Part shown: piece by piece, positions 51,660 through 60,300 of the stretch
Layout of the letters: each line of letters begins with the position of its first letter
Position numbering within the stretch: position 1 is the first letter of the stretch
Notes under the pieces: model-generated
What the model saw: the letters and a program-made list of their open reading frames with translations, nothing else
Databases searched by the model: none
Told to the model about the DNA's origin: nothing
From: an uncultured Flavobacterium sp.
GTDB lineage: Bacteria; Bacteroidota; Bacteroidia; Flavobacteriales; Flavobacteriaceae
NCBI RefSeq assembly: GCF_963422545.1
Contig: NZ_OY730256.1
Coordinates: forward strand, 1 to 64,000
Reading direction: 5' to 3'
Length of the DNA stretch: 64,000 nt
Made by a program: the position numbers and the translations under genes

Positions 51660-52709
51660 GTGAATATACATGAAAAATATCTAAAACGCTGCATCGAACT
51701 GGCACAAAATGGCTTTGGAACTACATATCCAAATCCGATGGTTGGAAGCGTAATTGTTTATGAAGATAAAATCATTGGCGAAGGCTGGCACAAAAAAGCA
51801 GGTGAACCTCATGCCGAGGTAAACGCAATTCGGTCTGTAAAAGACAAATCCCTTTTAAAGAAGGCAACTATTTATGTGAGTTTAGAACCTTGCAGCCATT
51901 TTGGAAAAACACCTCCTTGCTGCGATTTAATTATAGAACACAAAATTCCGAATGTAGTTGTTGGAACCGTTGATCCTAATGCAAAGGTGGCCGGAAACGG
52001 AATTAAAAAATTAATTGCTTCAGGAGCAAATGTAATTGTTGGAGTTTTAGAAAAAGAATGCAACGAGCTCAACAAACGTTTCTTTACTTTTCATCAGCAA
52101 AAAAGACCTTATATCATATTAAAATGGGCAGAAAGTCAGGACGGCTTTTTATCTCCTGAAAAAGAAACTAATCAGGATCGCAAACCTGTTTGGATTACCA
52201 ATCAATATTCAAGACAATTGGTTCATAAATGGCGCAGTGAAGAACAGGCAATTTTAGTAGGAACTAAAACAGTTATTGACGACAACCCGAAATTAAATGT
52301 TAGGGATTGGTCCGGAAATAATCCTGTTAGAGTTGTTTTAGACCAAAATAACCGTATTTCAAGAGACAGTTTTATTTTTGATAACAGTGTAAAAACCATC
52401 ATATTTACCAAATCTGAAATTAGCTTTTCAGCAGAAAACACTACCTTTGAAGTAATTGATTTTAATGAAAATATAATACCGGCAATTTTGGCAGTTTTAC
52501 ATCAAAATCAAATTCAGTCTATTATTATAGAAGGCGGTTTACAGACTTTACAATCTTTTATAGATCAAAATATTTGGGACGAAGCCCGGATTTTTGTTGG
52601 AAAAACAATTTTCGGAAACGGAACAAAAGCACCAATTCTTCAAATGAAAAATGTAACAAAAACCTACATTCAAAATGACGAATTAATAAATGTTAGAAAT
52701 CATGATTGA
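51660..52709 (+). CDS. ribD: bifunctional riboflavin biosynthesis protein RibD
   Basis: Deaminates and reduces the pyrimidine intermediate in riboflavin synthesis. 349 aa. The N-terminal deaminase (1-145) has zinc ligands in HAEV (H51) and PCSHFGKTPPC (C78, C87), with Glu53 catalytic. The C-terminal NADPH-dependent reductase (about 150-349) has ILKWAESQDGF and IIIEGGLQTLQSFI. The start is GTG at 51660, with no alternative ATG before the conserved MNIHEKYLKRCIELA. It overlaps the HAD gene by 8 bp. Confidence 0.95.
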   Translation: MNIHEKYLKRCIELAQNGFGTTYPNPMVGSVIVYEDKIIGEGWHKKAGEPHAEVNAIRSVKDKSLLKKATIYVSLEPCSHFGKTPPCCDLIIEHKIPNVVVGTVDPNAKVAGNGIKKLIASGANVIVGVLEKECNELNKRFFTFHQQKRPYIILKWAESQDGFLSPEKETNQDRKPVWITNQYSRQLVHKWRSEEQAILVGTKTVIDDNPKLNVRDWSGNNPVRVVLDQNNRISRDSFIFDNSVKTIIFTKSEISFSAENTTFEVIDFNENIIPAILAVLHQNQIQSIIIEGGLQTLQSFIDQNIWDEARIFVGKTIFGNGTKAPILQMKNVTKTYIQNDELINVRNHD

Positions 52710-53304
52710 TACTATAATTTTTGACTTTGGAGATATCTTTATCAATTTAGACAAACAAGCAACCATTTCGGGATTACAGAAATTAGGAATGACAGAATGG
52801 AATTCAGAATTAGATCGTCTGAATCTTTTGTTTGAAACCGGAGACATTTCGCATGAAGATTTTTTGGCAGGTTTCCAGAAAGAACTTCCAAACGCTTCTA
52901 TCGAAGAAATTCTTGAAGCCTGGAATGCCATCTTAGCAGATTTTCCCTTGTATCGATTAGAGTTTTTACAAATGCTTTCTCAAAAATACCGTTTGTTTTT
53001 ATTGAGCAACACAGATTCGATTCATATTGAAACTTTTGAGAACAAAAGCGGAATTTCGTTTTACAGTGATTTTTACCAATGTTTTGAAAAAGTATATTTT
53101 TCTTTTGAAATTGGAATGCGAAAACCAAATGCTGACGTTTTTCAATATGTAATCAACAAACATGAATTATCTCCAAAACGAACTTTATTTGTAGATGACA
53201 AAAAGGAAAACACAGATGCCGCCGCCGCTTTAGGTCTTCGTGTTTGGCATTTGCAAGTTGGTCAGGAAGATGTAGTTGATCTATTTGATAAAAAAATATT
53301 ATAG
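52702..53304 (+). CDS. HAD family phosphatase, possibly for the riboflavin intermediate
   Basis: 200-aa haloacid-dehalogenase hydrolase. Motif I DTIIFDFGDIF has Asp9 as nucleophile, but the position two residues after it holds Gly10-Asp11. A small alpha-helical cap follows. Motif II is LLSNTD, motif III is KPNADVF, motif IV is FVDDKKENTDAA. The gene overlaps ribD (ATGATTGA), so they are translated together, and it may supply the missing 5-amino-6-ribitylaminouracil phosphate phosphatase. That role is inferred from context only. Confidence 0.85.
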   Translation: MIDTIIFDFGDIFINLDKQATISGLQKLGMTEWNSELDRLNLLFETGDISHEDFLAGFQKELPNASIEEILEAWNAILADFPLYRLEFLQMLSQKYRLFLLSNTDSIHIETFENKSGISFYSDFYQCFEKVYFSFEIGMRKPNADVFQYVINKHELSPKRTLFVDDKKENTDAAAALGLRVWHLQVGQEDVVDLFDKKIL

Positions 53305-53317
53305 CTAAAGAATATTT

Positions 53318-53528
53318 TTGCCACAGATTAAGATGATTTTATAATTCGTGGCGTATTTTAACCGCAAAGAGCGCAAAGATTTACGCAAAGTTCACAAAAG
53401 TTTGAGTTGAAAAGAATTCAAAGTTCACAAAGCTTTATCATAATTATTAATAAAATAATTCGTGTAGATTCGTGGCAAAAATCAACTCAAAAAAGAAAAT
53501 CTTTTTAATCTGTGAAATCTGTGGCAAA
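53318..53528. repeat. compound GCCACAGATT / CGCAAAG repeat cluster
   Basis: GCCACAGATTAAGATGATTT, ATTCGTGGCGTA, ACCGCAAAGAGCGCAAAG, ATTCGTGGCAAAAATC and AATCTGTGAAATCTGTGGC units. It fills the gap between the HAD gene and yigZ. Confidence 0.6.
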
Positions 53529-53560
53529 AAAAAAATTAAACAAAATTTAGAATTTTACTT

Positions 53561-54193
53561 TTGGAATATAACGATACGTATCAAACCATTACTTTTGAAT
53601 CTGAAGAAGTGCTTTTTAAGGAAAAAGGAAGCAAGTTCTTTGGTTACGCTTTTCCTATAGAAAACGAAGACGAAGTAAAACCAATCATCGAAAATCTTAA
53701 AAAGCAACATCCTCATGCTGTACATTATTGCTACGCTTATCAATTAGGCACGGCTCCAAAAATTTCCTATCGTGCAAATGATGACGGCGAACCAAGTAAT
53801 ACTGCAGGCGCACCAATTTATGGGCAAATTCAATCTTTTGGAGTAACAAATGTTTTGGTAGTTGTGGTTCGAATTTTTGGTGGCGCAAAATTAGGTGTTG
53901 GCGGTTTGATTGCCGCTTACAAAACAACAGCACAAATGACACTTGAAGTTTGTGAAATTGTCGAAAAAACAATTGATGTTCAGTTTTTAATCTCTTTTGA
54001 TTATAAAAACATGAATAGAGTTATGCGTGTTATTAAAGAAAAAAAACTGGAAATTACGTCTCAGGAAATGGAAATTAATGAAGAATCCGGACTTCCAATT
54101 GGCAAAATAACGACAAAAACACGCAAAAAAAATGCCGAATCAATATTCGACATTTTTGATTTAATGTTTGAAATCGACATTAAAATTATATAA
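53561..54193 (+). CDS. yigZ: YigZ/IMPACT family protein
   Basis: 210-aa protein related to E. coli YigZ and eukaryotic IMPACT. Signature EKGSKFFGYAFPIENEDEV, HYCYAYQLG, NDDGEPSNTAGAPIYGQI and VVRIFGGAKLGVGGLIAAYKTTA. The molecular role is not settled; IMPACT binds a translation regulator. The start MEYNDTYQTI is family-like, but its codon is TTG at 53561, and the TACTTTTG element (53556-53563) overlaps it. An in-frame GTG at 53609 is a poorer alternative. Confidence 0.9.
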   Translation: MEYNDTYQTITFESEEVLFKEKGSKFFGYAFPIENEDEVKPIIENLKKQHPHAVHYCYAYQLGTAPKISYRANDDGEPSNTAGAPIYGQIQSFGVTNVLVVVVRIFGGAKLGVGGLIAAYKTTAQMTLEVCEIVEKTIDVQFLISFDYKNMNRVMRVIKEKKLEITSQEMEINEESGLPIGKITTKTRKKNAESIFDIFDLMFEIDIKII

Positions 54194-54224
54194 ATTAACA
54201 TCAAAACACACTTCGTTTTAACAA

Positions 54225-54629
54225 TTATACAAGTGTTTTAAACAATTCTAAAATATAATCTGGAGGTGCAGTTGGGCGACCCGTTTTTAACGAAATAAAT
54301 ACTAAAATAAATACTGCCGTTGTTAATAACTCATTCGCCTCATTATAGATTGCACAGTCGAATTCAATCTTAACAGACGATTGACTTTTGAAACTTGTAT
54401 GAATCGTTAACAACTCATCATAACGCGCCGATTTTTTATAATTTATTTGCATCGAAACAATTGGCAATCCAATTCCGCTTTCTTCCATACTTTTATACGA
54501 AATCCCTTTGTTTCTAAGCCATTCCACGCGCCCTATCTCAAAATATGGGATGTAATTTCCGTGATAAACAACTCCCATTTGGTCAGTTTCTGAGTAACGA
54601 ACACGCACTTGCGTTTGATGATTTTTCAT
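54225..54629 (-). CDS. acyl-CoA thioesterase, YbgC/4HBT family
   Basis: 134-aa hot-dog-fold hydrolase. Starts VRVRYSETDQMGVVYHGNYIPYFEIGRVEWLR; Asp16 in SETD is the catalytic acid and the HGNY motif is typical. It cleaves short acyl-CoA or 4-hydroxybenzoyl-CoA-like thioesters; the natural substrate is unknown. Divergent from dnaA. The gene ends 31 bp from yigZ, convergent. Confidence 0.93.
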   Translation of the reverse strand: MKNHQTQVRVRYSETDQMGVVYHGNYIPYFEIGRVEWLRNKGISYKSMEESGIGLPIVSMQINYKKSARYDELLTIHTSFKSQSSVKIEFDCAIYNEANELLTTAVFILVFISLKTGRPTAPPDYILELFKTLV

Positions 54630-54815
54630 TATTTATTGATTAAAAAAAATTAACTTACAAAAGTTTACTTACAACTTTTTTTTATAAAATTAGAGTCCAA
54701 AATATTTTTTTTTACAGAAATTTGTTCACATATTTGTTATCCCGAAATACGGAATAAAATTGCTCCTTTTTTATTAGGAGAATCTTTATCAATAATAAAA
54801 AATTTATCTGAATCT

Positions 54816-56243
54816 ATGACTAAAACTGCTCAATCGGTATGGGAAAACTGTTTGTCTTTTATAAAGGACAATATTCAAGACCAAGCATACAAAACTTGGT
54901 TTGAACCAATCAAATCAGTTGAGCTAACCGACAACGCATTATATATTCAGGTACCAAGTAAATTTTTCTACGAATGGCTAGAAGAACATTACGTAAAATT
55001 ATTGAAAGTTGCGCTTACCAAAGAACTGGGAAAAAACGCAAAGTTACTGTATAAAATTAAAATGGAGAACACTTATGGAAATAAACAGCCGTTTACCGAG
55101 CAGCTGCCAAGTTCTAACAGAGTTCCTATGAAACCGCAAGAGGTTGATGCTCCGTTTAAAAACTTAAATCCTGAACTTAAGAATCCGTTTGTAATTCCAG
55201 GTATCAGAAATTTAAAAATTGAATCACAGTTAAATCCTAATTATAGTTTTGATAATTTCCTTGAAGGAGATTCTAACCGTTTAGCCCGTTCTGCAGGTAT
55301 GGCTGTTGCCAATAAACCTGGAGGAACATCATTTAATCCGTTGTTGATTTTTGGTGGAGTTGGTTTAGGAAAAACACACTTAGCACATGCTATAGGTGTA
55401 GAAGTAAAAGATAAATATCCTGAAAAAACGGTTTTATATATTTCTGCCGAAATTTTCACACAACAATATATCGATTCGGTAAAAAAGAATAATCGTAATG
55501 ATTTTATTCACTTTTACCAATTGATCGACGTTTTGATTATTGATGATGTTCAGTTCTTATCTGGAAAATCAGGAACTCAGGACGTATTCTTCCATATTTT
55601 CAACTATTTGCATCAAAACGGAAAACAGGTAATCCTGACTTCTGACAAAGCACCAGTTGATATGCAGGATATTGAACAACGTTTATTATCTCGTTTTAAA
55701 TGGGGACTATCTGCTGAATTACATCAGCCAGATTACGAAACCAGAATTTCGATCTTAAAAAACATTCTATATCGTGACGGTGTTGACATGCCCGAAGACA
55801 TTATTGAGTATGTTGCCCGCAATATCAAATCTAACGTTAGAGAACTTGAAGGCGCTATTATTTCGTTAATTGCACAATCATCTTTCAATAAAAAAGAAGT
55901 TACGATTGAGTTAGCTAAAAGCGTAGTTGAGAAATTTGTTAAAAATGTAAAGAGAGAAATCTCTATCGATTATATTCAAAAAATTGTGTCTGATTATTTT
56001 CAGTTGGATATTGAAACTCTTCAATCTAAAACCAGAAAGAGGCACGTGGTTCAGGCGAGACAATTGGCCATGTTTTTTGCAAAGAAATTTACTAAAGCTT
56101 CTTTGGCAAACATTGGTTCACAAATTGGAGATCGTGATCACGCAACCGTATTACATGCTTGTAAAACTGTCGACAATTTAGTTTCTACAGACAAACAATT
56201 CAAAAAGTTTGTCGAAGATATCAACAAAAAATTAACGCTATAA
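54816..56243 (+). CDS. dnaA: chromosomal replication initiator DnaA
   Basis: 475-aa AAA+ protein that opens the replication origin. Domain I (1-80), a variable linker (about 95-130), AAA+ with Walker A GGVGLGKT (180-187), Walker B VLIIDDVQFL and sensor 1 LTSDKAP, and domain IV with the DNA-binding signature IGDRDHATVLHACKTV. The 186-bp upstream gap has only single imperfect DnaA-box-like sequences (TTGTTCACA, TTGTTATCC), so no origin is called here. It may be co-transcribed with the phosphatase gene that follows after 9 bp. Confidence 0.97.
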   Translation: MTKTAQSVWENCLSFIKDNIQDQAYKTWFEPIKSVELTDNALYIQVPSKFFYEWLEEHYVKLLKVALTKELGKNAKLLYKIKMENTYGNKQPFTEQLPSSNRVPMKPQEVDAPFKNLNPELKNPFVIPGIRNLKIESQLNPNYSFDNFLEGDSNRLARSAGMAVANKPGGTSFNPLLIFGGVGLGKTHLAHAIGVEVKDKYPEKTVLYISAEIFTQQYIDSVKKNNRNDFIHFYQLIDVLIIDDVQFLSGKSGTQDVFFHIFNYLHQNGKQVILTSDKAPVDMQDIEQRLLSRFKWGLSAELHQPDYETRISILKNILYRDGVDMPEDIIEYVARNIKSNVRELEGAIISLIAQSSFNKKEVTIELAKSVVEKFVKNVKREISIDYIQKIVSDYFQLDIETLQSKTRKRHVVQARQLAMFFAKKFTKASLANIGSQIGDRDHATVLHACKTVDNLVSTDKQFKKFVEDINKKLTL

Positions 56244-56252
56244 ACGCGCATC

Positions 56253-56720
56253 ATGCCAGTAAAAATTTTAATGGTTTGTTTGGGAAATATTTGTAGATCC
56301 CCTTTAGCCGAAGGAATTTTAGCATCAAAATTACCCACCAACTCTTTTGTAGTTGATTCTGCAGGAACCGGATCCTGGCATGTAGGTCATTCACCAGACA
56401 AACGCTCTATAGCTGTTGCCTTAAAATATGGTGTAAACATTCAGAATCAAAGAGGAAGACAATTTCAAACTTCAGATTTTGAAGATTTTGATTACATTTA
56501 TGTTATGGATAATTCTAATTATCGCGACGTAATACATCTGGCAAAAACTACTGAACACAAAAACAAAGTCGACCTTATATTAAACGAATTATTTCCGGGC
56601 GAAAACGTAGATGTACCAGATCCCTATTTTGGCGCAGCTAATGGTTTTGAAAATGTATACCAGATGTTAGATGAAGTAACAGATATAATCGCGAAAAAAC
56701 TTATCGAAAAACATTCTTAA
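56253..56720 (+). CDS. low-molecular-weight protein-tyrosine phosphatase
   Basis: 155-aa phosphatase of the LMW-PTP family. Active site C9-x5-R15 in CLGNICRSPLAEG, with Cys9 as nucleophile, and the general-acid Asp in VPDPYFGAANGFENV. It probably counters a tyrosine kinase or acts on small molecules. It follows dnaA by 9 bp and is followed by an RsmI-like methylase. No kinase partner is in the window. Confidence 0.94.
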   Translation: MPVKILMVCLGNICRSPLAEGILASKLPTNSFVVDSAGTGSWHVGHSPDKRSIAVALKYGVNIQNQRGRQFQTSDFEDFDYIYVMDNSNYRDVIHLAKTTEHKNKVDLILNELFPGENVDVPDPYFGAANGFENVYQMLDEVTDIIAKKLIEKHS

Positions 56721-56792
56721 TTACCTGATTATTCAATCATTCTATAAATTGATTGAATAATAATTCGTTTTACAAACTATAAAAAAATGCAC

Positions 56793-57506
56793 ATGAAACT
56801 TCTAGGAAAATTATATTTAATTCCAACTACAATGGGCGAAAGCGATCCGATGGATGTTTTGCCACAAACTGTAAAAAGAAGCATTGATTTTATAGATCAT
56901 TATATTGTAGAAAACGAAAAAACAGCCAGAAAATCAATAAAAGCTGTTTCTCCAGAAAAAAAACAATCAGAACTTATACTTTTTACACTTAACAAGCGTA
57001 CAGAACCAAGCGAGCATTTAGATTTTATAAAACCTTTATTAGAAGGAAAAAATGTTGGATTAATGAGCGAAGCCGGCTGCCCGGGCGTTGCTGATCCTGG
57101 TGCTGTAATTGTAAAATTGGCACACGAAAAAGGAATTCAGGTAGTGCCTTTAGTTGGTCCGTCTTCTATTTTATTAGCGATGATGGCTTCCGGAATGAAC
57201 GGTCAGAGTTTTACTTTCAATGGTTATTTACCAATTGATAAAGACGAGAAAAAATCAGCACTAAAACATTTTGAAAAATTGTCTCAGGATAAAAATCAAT
57301 CTCAAATTTTTATTGAGACACCTTATAGAAACAATAAATTAGTTGAAGATATTTTACAGATTGTAAATCCTTCAACACATTTATGTATTGCAACGGATAT
57401 TACATTACCAACAGAATTCATTAAAACAATGCGTGTTTCTGATTGGAAAAAATTGAAAGTTGATTTGCACAATCGACCTACGATTTTTATTATTCATAAA
57501 ATGTAA
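56793..57506 (+). CDS. SAM-dependent methyltransferase of the RsmI/tetrapyrrole-methylase family
   Basis: 237-aa protein starting MKLLGKLYLIPTTMGE, with GLMSEAGCPGVADPGAVIVKLAHEKGIQVVPLVGPSSILLAMMASGMNGQSFTFNGYLP, the RsmI pattern (the SAM site around GVADPGA). E. coli RsmI modifies C1402 of 16S rRNA. This form is shorter than the usual 280 aa and lacks the C-terminal domain, so it is a Bacteroidota paralogue whose target may differ. The ATG at 56787 is also possible. Confidence 0.85.
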   Translation: MKLLGKLYLIPTTMGESDPMDVLPQTVKRSIDFIDHYIVENEKTARKSIKAVSPEKKQSELILFTLNKRTEPSEHLDFIKPLLEGKNVGLMSEAGCPGVADPGAVIVKLAHEKGIQVVPLVGPSSILLAMMASGMNGQSFTFNGYLPIDKDEKKSALKHFEKLSQDKNQSQIFIETPYRNNKLVEDILQIVNPSTHLCIATDITLPTEFIKTMRVSDWKKLKVDLHNRPTIFIIHKM

Positions 57507-57527
57507 ACTAACTTTAAAACCATCATA

Positions 57528-58058
57528 ATGAGAAAGTTTCTTCTTCTAGTTTTAATTTGCTTTGTACAAAATACGTTTTCACAAAGCACTAAAAAGAATT
57601 CTAAAACAAAAGCTTCAGAAACAAAAAACTCAGAAATACCAATTGTCGAAGTTAATACCAATAATAATGCTGACGCAGATTTAATAATAGACGAACCTGA
57701 ACCTTCGCAAGCAGTTGTAAATGATGACGACAATACAATTTACAATACGGTAGCCATAGAAGTTAAGCCAGACTTTCCTGGAGGGATGGAGAAATTTTTC
57801 AAATTTGTTGATAACAATTTCAAGTATCCCGAAGAAGCAGAGATTGACGACTTAAAAGGAAAAAAAGTTTATGCAACATTTGTAGCTGAAAAAGATGGTT
57901 CATTAACTGACATAAAAATTCTTAGAGATCCAGGTTATGGAGCAGGAGCTGAAACAATTCGAGTTTTAAAAAAATGCCCAAGATGGATCCCTGGAGAACA
58001 AAATGGTAAAAAGATAAGAACTTCATATTCGGTACCAATTACCATTAAATCTAATTAG
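57528..58058 (+). CDS. secreted TonB C-terminal-domain protein
   Basis: 176 aa. Signal peptide MRKFLLLVLICFVQNTFSQ, a Lys/Thr/Ser/Asp-rich linker (20-85), and a TonB C-terminal domain (about 90-174, PDFPGGMEKFFKFVDNNFKYPEEA...GKKVYATFVAEKDGSLTDIKILRDPGYGAGAETIRVLKKCPRWIPGEQNGKKIRTSYSVPI). The usual N-terminal membrane anchor of TonB is absent, so it is periplasmic and cannot itself couple to ExbB/ExbD. It may act as a receptor-binding partner or regulator. Confidence 0.85.
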   Translation: MRKFLLLVLICFVQNTFSQSTKKNSKTKASETKNSEIPIVEVNTNNNADADLIIDEPEPSQAVVNDDDNTIYNTVAIEVKPDFPGGMEKFFKFVDNNFKYPEEAEIDDLKGKKVYATFVAEKDGSLTDIKILRDPGYGAGAETIRVLKKCPRWIPGEQNGKKIRTSYSVPITIKSN

Positions 58059-58434
58059 ATTATTTAGCATTTCACTCACAAGTTTTTCCCTAATCAAACT
58101 TTATCATGAGTAAACTCCTTTAGGTTGTATTTTTTTTTATTGCATCGTTTATCATTTTTTTTCGTACTAAAAGATATACGGACCTAGTACATTTTCTTCC
58201 TAAAAAATAGCCTTAAAACTCCGTTTAATTAACAGTCAATAAAGATAACTTTAACGGTTATATATTAGTAAAAGAATTACTTTTATCTGATTAAAAAAAA
58301 TTGTTCACAGCCTTGAACTTTAATGATTTAACAACTAAAAACATCATCAAAAAGGGGAAGAAAAAAAGAAGCCTTCATATATTTTAAATCATTAAGATTA
58401 ACCTAAACTATTAATATTTAAAAAATAAAATATC
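58059..58434. other. 376-bp AT-rich interval before the secreted PepSY-like gene
   Basis: No ORF of substance and no clear terminator or repeat. A TACTTTTA (about 58273-58280) could be a -7-like element for the next gene with a leader of about 150 nt. Otherwise nothing was recognised. Confidence 0.4.
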
Positions 58435-58962
58435 ATGAAAACATTTCTTATTTTTTTATCTTTTTTTAGTTTAACGGCAAACTCTTTTTCTCAGGGCGAA
58501 AACTCTAGTATAAAAGAGGGCGAAATTAAAATGGAAGATTTACCTGCAGTTGTAATTAAAAGTGCAGGAAAAGATTTTTCTGTCTATTTACCTGACAGAA
58601 ATGCAGATGCAAATGTCATAGCGCTTCAGCAAAAGTTTATTTCTTATGATTTAGGAAAGGACTATGAAGGTTATGCCGAATACCTCGTAGTCTTAGAATC
58701 TAACAAAGGCTCTTTATCCGCAACCTATAATCAAAATGGAAAATTAACCAGCGTAGTTGAAAATTATGAAAACGTGCAGCTCCCTGCTAAAGTAATTTAT
58801 TCAATTTATAAAGAATATCCTGGATGGACAATTGTAAAAGACAAATTTTTTTATACTCAAAAAGAAGGTGATATCACAAAGAAGGAATATAACCTAAAAA
58901 TCACAAAGGAGAATGCTGTACAAAAAATTGTAGTCAAACCAAATGGAGAAATTTTAAAATAA
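58435..58962 (+). CDS. secreted PepSY-like protein of unknown function
   Basis: 175 aa. Signal peptide MKTFLIFLSFFSLTANSFSQ, then two similar alpha/beta segments (LPAVVIKSAGKDFSVYLPD, about 35-60; LPAKVIYSIYKEYPGWTIVKDKFFY, about 118-142) of the PepSY/BLIP-like (DUF2874) type seen in many Bacteroidota exported proteins. Some related proteins inhibit proteases, but no role can be given here. Followed by a strong terminator. Confidence 0.7.
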   Translation: MKTFLIFLSFFSLTANSFSQGENSSIKEGEIKMEDLPAVVIKSAGKDFSVYLPDRNADANVIALQQKFISYDLGKDYEGYAEYLVVLESNKGSLSATYNQNGKLTSVVENYENVQLPAKVIYSIYKEYPGWTIVKDKFFYTQKEGDITKKEYNLKITKENAVQKIVVKPNGEILK

Positions 58963-58977
58963 AATAATTTCAATAGC

Positions 58978-59018
58978 AAAAGACATTAAAAGACGACTTT
59001 CTTTTGATGTCTTTTTTT
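58978..59018 (+). terminator. terminator after the PepSY-like gene
   Basis: AAAAGACATTAAAAG (58978-58992) pairs with CTTTTGATGTCTTTT (59001-59015, one G-T pair), followed by T residues. Confidence 0.85.
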
Positions 59019-59095
59019 TATGCTTTAAAAAATAAAAATTCATTTTACTTTAAAAAACAATTACTTTTATAAATACAATTTCTGTAAGTATAATT

Positions 59096-60223
59096 ATGAG
59101 TAAACTCCCAAACATAACTACTAGTATTTTTACGGTAATGTCAAAAATGGCAACCGAACATAATGCAATTAATCTTTCACAAGGATTTCCAAATTTTCCT
59201 GTTGATGAAAGATTAACAGACATTATAGCAAGATTAGCCAAAGAAAATGTGCACCAATATACACCAATGGCAGGTTTCCCTCCATTAATGAATCAAATTG
59301 CAAAACTGGTTCAAAGTTCTTACAATAGAACCATTATTCCTGAAACCGAAATATTGGTGACAGCCGGTGCAACGCAGGGAATTTTTACTACCATTTTAGC
59401 TTTAGTAAAAACAGGTGACGAAGTGATTATTCTGGATCCAAGTTATGATTCGTACGAATCTCCAGTTTTATTATGTAATGCAAAACCTGTTCGTGTGGCG
59501 CTAAACGATGATTATACCCCAAATTGGGAAACTATAGAAAAAGCCTGCTCATCAAAAAGCAAGATGATTATCATCAATAATCCGCATAATCCAACGGGAA
59601 AAATCCTAACACAAGCAGATTTTCTTCAATTAGAAAAATTACTTTCAAAATATCCTGATCTTCTTGTTTTATCTGATGAAGTTTATGAATACATCACTTT
59701 TGAAGAAAAACATATTTCAGCTCATACCAAAGATTTTCTTCTAAATCGCTGTATTATGGTTTCTTCATTCGGAAAATCATTTCACATTACTGGCTGGAAA
59801 ATTGGCTACACAATTGCTCCGGAATACCTGATGAAAGAAATTAAAAAAGTACATCAGTTTTTGGTTTTCAGCGTAAACAGCATTTCTCAAGCTGCAATAA
59901 GTCAATATTTAGATGTTGTTGATGTTAACTTGCTTGGAAAATTCTATCAGGAAAAGCGAGATTATTTTCAAAAACTGCTTCAAAACAGTAAGTTTGAATT
60001 AAAACCATGCGAAGGAACTTATTTCCAGGTAGCTTCTTATGCCAATATTTCGGACGACGATGATGTAACATTTTGCAAAAAGTTAATCACTGATCATGGT
60101 GTTGCTGCAATTCCAATTTCTACCTTTTATTCTGATCATAAAGACCAAAAATTAATTCGTTTTTGCTTCGCCAAAGATAATTTCACCTTAGAATCAGCAG
60201 CAAAAAAATTAGGTGATATATAA
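59096..60223 (+). CDS. PLP-dependent aminotransferase (YbdL-like, methionine aminotransferase)
   Basis: 375-aa class I aminotransferase, cytoplasmic. INLSQGFPNFPVDERL (substrate-binding), TAGATQGIFTT, NNPHNPTGK, LSDEVYEYI, PLP-binding Lys227 in SSFGKSFHITGWKIGY, and an Arg-containing C-terminus (IRFCFAK). Closest in pattern to E. coli YbdL, which transaminates methionine to its keto acid; the specificity is inferred. ATG at 59096. Confidence 0.9.
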   Translation: MSKLPNITTSIFTVMSKMATEHNAINLSQGFPNFPVDERLTDIIARLAKENVHQYTPMAGFPPLMNQIAKLVQSSYNRTIIPETEILVTAGATQGIFTTILALVKTGDEVIILDPSYDSYESPVLLCNAKPVRVALNDDYTPNWETIEKACSSKSKMIIINNPHNPTGKILTQADFLQLEKLLSKYPDLLVLSDEVYEYITFEEKHISAHTKDFLLNRCIMVSSFGKSFHITGWKIGYTIAPEYLMKEIKKVHQFLVFSVNSISQAAISQYLDVVDVNLLGKFYQEKRDYFQKLLQNSKFELKPCEGTYFQVASYANISDDDDVTFCKKLITDHGVAAIPISTFYSDHKDQKLIRFCFAKDNFTLESAAKKLGDI

Positions 60224-60300
60224 AGTTTATCAAAATTTTATAACATTATTATGCGTGCATCCTATTTATTTATTTAATATTGTAATAAAAAGAAAAAAAT

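Noticed and set aside
54630..54815. Replication origin upstream of dnaA
   Set aside because: Only one or two imperfect DnaA-box-like sequences and no cluster or AT-rich unwinding repeat series.
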